NCBI GenBank assembly: GCA_019316985.1 | Contig: CP079215.1 | Location: 1,240,001-1,304,000, forward strand | Reading direction: 5' to 3' | Source of the DNA: Paraniabella defluvii | Lineage (GTDB): Bacteria; Bacteroidota; Bacteroidia; Chitinophagales; Chitinophagaceae | DNA length: 64,000 nt | Part shown: positions 61,157 through 64,000 of the stretch, one piece after another | How positions within the stretch are numbered: position 1 is the first letter of the stretch | How the letters are laid out: every line of letters begins with the position of its first letter | The notes under the pieces: generated by a model | The model's input: the letters and a program-made list of their open reading frames with translations, nothing else | Databases searched by the model: none | Told to the model about the DNA's origin: nothing | Translations under genes and position numbers: made by a program

Positions 61157-62738
61157 TTAAGCCTTTTTATATTGAGGTATAATGCTGTTAGCTAATTCAA
61201 CCATTTGCTTAAGACCTTCTTCGGGCAGGTTTCCTTTCTTGAATTCAGCCATAACATCAGGCAATTTGTTTTCCATTTCCAACAGGAAGTGGTCTTCAAA
61301 TTCTCTTACCCTGTTTACCGGCACATCTTTAATTAAGCCATTGGTTCCCAGGTAAATAATAGCAACCTGTTTCTCTACGGTAAATGGAGAGTACTGTGGC
61401 TGTTTTAGTATTTCCACGTTACGGGCACCTTTGTCAATTACATTCTTCGTAGCGGCATCCAGGTCTCCACCAAATTTAGAGAACGCTTCCAGCTCGCGGT
61501 ACAGCGCCTGGTCCAGTTTCAGCGTACCCGCAACTTTCTTCATTGATTTGATCTGAGCGTTACCACCCACACGGCTTACAGAGATACCTACGTTGATCGC
61601 AGGACGGATACCAGACAGGAATAAACTTGATTCCAGGAATATCTGCCCGTCGGTAATTGAGATTACGTTCGTTGGAATGTAGGCGGATACGTCACCGGCC
61701 TGAGTTTCAATAATAGGAAGCGCTGTTAAAGAACCACCGCCTTTTACCAGGTGCTTGATAGAATCAGGAAGATCGTTCATGTTTTTAACGATCTCATCAT
61801 TATTGATCACTTTAGCAGCTCTTTCCAGCAAACGGCTATGCAGGTAGAATACATCACCCGGATAAGCCTCACGGCCCGGAGGACGACGTAATAACAAAGA
61901 AACCTCACGGTAAGCTACTGCCTGTTTGGAAAGATCATCGTAAATGATCAATGCAGGACGGCCTGTATCGCGGAAAAACTCCCCGATAGCAGCACCAGCG
62001 AAAGGAGCGTAGAACTGTAAAGGAGCCGGGTCTGAAGCAGAAGCTGCTACGATAGTAGTGTACTCCATTGCGCCGTTATCCTGTAATGTTTTCATTACAC
62101 CGGCAATAGTAGATGCTTTCTGACCGATTGCAACATAAATACAATATACAGGCTTACCTGCGGCAAAAATTCTTTCTGGTTGATAATCGTATCAACTGCA
62201 ATCGCTGTTTTACCAGTCTGGCGGTCGCCAATGATCAATTCCCTTTGTCCGCGACCTACAGGAATCATAGCATCAATTGCTTTAATACCAGTTTGTAATG
62301 GCTCTTTTACCGGCTCACGGAAAATTACCCCGGCGCTTTACGCTCTAAAGGCATTTCATACAGCTCTCCGGCAATGGGGCCTTTACCATCGATAGGATTA
62401 CCCAGGGTATTTACAACACGGCCTACCATGCCTTCACCCACTTTAATGGAGGCGATCTGCTTGGTACGACGTACTTTAGATCCTTCTTTAATTCCTTTAC
62501 CTTCACCCATCAATACCACACCCACGTTATCTTCTTCCAGGTTCAACGCAATGGCGCGAACACCATCCTCAAACTCAACAAGTTCACCATAGCGTACATT
62601 TCCTAATCCGTAAACACGGGCAATACCATCCCCTACCTGCAACACAGTACCTACTTCTTCCAAATCCGCATGGGCATTAAAATTGCTTAATTGTTCCCGC
62701 AATATGGCGCTTATTTCGTCGGGTTTAATTTCTGGCAT
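61157..62738 (-). CDS. atpA: ATP synthase subunit alpha, frameshifted
   Basis: Non-catalytic nucleotide-binding subunit of F1. [40 protein letters not shown], Walker [93 protein letters not shown]-type end. Breaks near 62330 (C run) and 62165. About 527 residues. Neither atpH (normally before it) nor atpG (normally after it) is adjacent; neighbours are DUF4920 and the LytTR operon. Confidence 0.95.
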
Positions 62739-62891
62739 ATACTTTATTTAAATATTGGTTTTATTGCGGCTATTTCAGTAGCCTTTATTTTCAGGCTGCA
62801 AAAGTAGGACATCGGTAAATTATAACAAAATAAATAGGTCTTATCCTTGGCCTAATCTGGCCTTTTACACAACGGGGCATCCTATTCACCC

Positions 62892-63359
62892 CTATTTTAC
62901 CACCAAAACACCGTCGGCCAGGAATCTCAGCTGTTTTTGCGGCTTTTATAGCGTCAATTTCGGCCTGGCTTTTTTAGCATCTTTTGCATAATGCTGTAAC
63001 TCAGCCACTGAAGTAATTTCATTAAAGGCAATTCCGTCTAAAACAATCGATTTTCCCACAATATTAGTGGGTACAAAAAGGCGTAATCCTTAAATTTTAC
63101 AAACATTTTACTTTTATCTTCCAGCTCTACCTCCATCCAGCAGCCTTTTTTGGGGCAGGACGCTACCACTTTCGCGGAAATCTTAGCTGCTACAGAGTCC
63201 TTTTTGCCAGGTTTTTAGATACCTGAGAAAGAGTATTTATTCCGTTTGCGCTTATTTTCTCTCCATAAGTATCGCCAATATTAGCAGGCCCCGCGGGTGG
63301 TTGGGCATAACCCAGCCTGGCTATGGCCACCAAAAGCAAAAAGGTGATTATTTTTTCAT
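62892..63359 (-). CDS. DUF4920 domain protein, secreted, frameshifted
   Basis: Signal peptide MKKIITFLLLVAIARLGYAQ. Then YGEKISANGINTLSQVSKNL, ISAKVVASCPKKGCWMEVEL, FVKFKDYAFFVPTNIVGKSI and the end LRFLADGVLVVK. The ASCPKKGCWM motif is characteristic of DUF4920, a small OB-like periplasmic protein common in Bacteroidota; the CxxxxC may bind a metal. Five or more single-base losses (near 63350, 63212, 63082, 62968, 62925) hide it. About 159 residues. Function unknown. Confidence 0.72.
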
Positions 63360-63396
63360 ACTCGCATAATTAAGGATGCAAATTTATAAAACTATT

Positions 63397-63404
63397 TACT
63401 TTTG
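63397..63404 (+). promoter_or_regulatory. -7 box upstream of the DUF6580-type gene
   Basis: TACTTTTG, exact TAnnTTTG match, 17 bases before the start codon. No clear -33 TTG at normal distance. Confidence 0.4.
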
Positions 63405-63421
63405 CAGTAAACAGACTCAGA

Positions 63422-64000
63422 ATGAATAAAATCAATACACGGATCGGAGTAATCGTTTTAATGATAGTGCTGGCAGCGCTGAGCAGGTTAATTGCTTCAG
63501 CCTACCATATGTATAACTTTTCTCCGCTGGTGGCTATCGCTTTGTTTGGTGGCTCGCAGTTTCGTGATAAAGGCAAGGCCTACCTGATACCCATTGCAGC
63601 CTATTTTGTGTCTGATCTGGCTTTTTATTTGGTAGGCAAAACCGGGTTTTACGGGGTGAGCCAGCTTTTTGTGTATGGAGCCATGCTATTGGTAACCGCA
63701 CTGGGCACCACCCTGCACCAACCCAAAGCAATAAAAGTATTAGGTTACTCCCTTACGGGGTCGGCTATATTCTGGATTATTTCCAACTTTGGCGTATGGA
63801 TCGGCAGCAAAATACCCGGATCTGTTGAATTTGAGCCCGGTCTTACATTAGGTGTCACCTACCTCAGAGCACTTCCTTTTTATAATAATATAAGCGCCGA
63901 AATGTTTAGAAACGCCTTTGGAGGAGATTTGCTTTATTCGGCGTTGCTATTTGGCATTTTCGCCCTAATACAAAAAAGCAATCCTGCATTACGTTACTCA
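63422..64000 (+). CDS. DUF6580-type integral membrane protein, 3' end beyond the window
   Basis: Open from ATG 63422 to the last base, at least 193 residues. MNKINTRIGVIVLMIVLAAL, then YNFSPLVAIALFGGSQFRDK, AYLIPIAAYFVSDLAFYL, YGAMLLVTALGTTL and SAIFWIISNFGVWIGSK: five to six membrane segments with the NFSP-AIALFGG and SDL patterns of DUF6580 (ECF-transporter S-component-like) proteins. Possible vitamin or cofactor transporter; the late NAFGGDLLYSALLFGIFAL fits. No partner gene is visible. Confidence 0.75.
   Translation, partial: MNKINTRIGVIVLMIVLAALSRLIASAYHMYNFSPLVAIALFGGSQFRDKGKAYLIPIAAYFVSDLAFYLVGKTGFYGVSQLFVYGAMLLVTALGTTLHQPKAIKVLGYSLTGSAIFWIISNFGVWIGSKIPGSVEFEPGLTLGVTYLRALPFYNNISAEMFRNAFGGDLLYSALLFGIFALIQKSNPALRYS

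Overview
The window looks like a chromosome segment of a Bacteroidota bacterium, most likely of the Chitinophagaceae or a close family. Evidence: a SusC/SusD/SusE/SusF locus, a TamL-type outer-membrane assembly protein, the small ribosomal protein THX, a mutY-ssb-gldE cluster, and repeated promoter boxes of the Bacteroidota form TAnnTTTG placed just upstream of genes. The genus is not determined. There is no IS element, prophage or CRISPR array.

The most important technical fact is that roughly two thirds of the genes are broken by single-base indels, almost all one-base losses in homopolymer runs. This includes essential single-copy genes (rpsB, rpsI, rplM, atpA, ligA, ksgA, ssb). Restoring one base rebuilds the family consensus each time. 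I therefore treat these as sequencing or assembly errors and give each gene its full restored span as a CDS. Only the Uma2-type remnant at 17340-17611 looks like true decay.

Layout. 1-6.2 kb: end of an FtsX-type ABC permease, a SpoU rRNA methyltransferase, a TamL-like protein, a LOG-family protein, exonuclease III and a DUF4286 protein. 6.5-9.5 kb: HU, THX, a small hypothetical, pdxH, pyrH. 9.7-13.9 kb: aldo/keto reductase, PfkB sugar kinase, hypotheticals, a HEAT-repeat protein and an unusual LGFP-repeat metzincin protease. 14.0-17.1 kb: the rplM-rpsI-rpsB-tsf operon (minus strand), whose three spacers hold inverted arrays of 7-nt repeats. 17.7-28.1 kb: a starch-type utilisation locus (susC, D, E, F and a NUDIX/NrtR-type regulator on minus; a lipoprotein GH13 amylase on plus) with four matching 17-bp palindromes at its promoters; a fifth related site sits before an MFS gene at 50.6 kb. 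28.3-32.5 kb: a propeller protein and an outer-membrane barrel. 32.5-38.0 kb: ligA, an Lrp regulator, a free-standing tRNA-like RNA unit, DUF3078 and a glycosyltransferase. 38.0-46.5 kb: RNase G, a hidden 29-residue basic protein, a TPR protein, a second HU/IHF protein, mutY-ssb-gldE, DUF3109, lutB. 46.5-56.1 kb: S9 peptidase, LacI regulator, 5'-nucleotidase, MFS, HIT, greA, 2-hydroxyacid dehydrogenase, ksgA, pdxA. 56.1-64 kb: a LytTR regulator-hybrid kinase-membrane protein-OmpA lipoprotein operon, an isolated atpA, DUF4920 and a DUF6580-type membrane protein running off the end.

The most interesting signals are the NrtR-type regulon, the tRNA-Leu-like RNA with a large insertion in its variable arm, the heptad/octad spacer arrays, the hidden basic mini-protein, and the LGFP-metzincin protein without a signal peptide.
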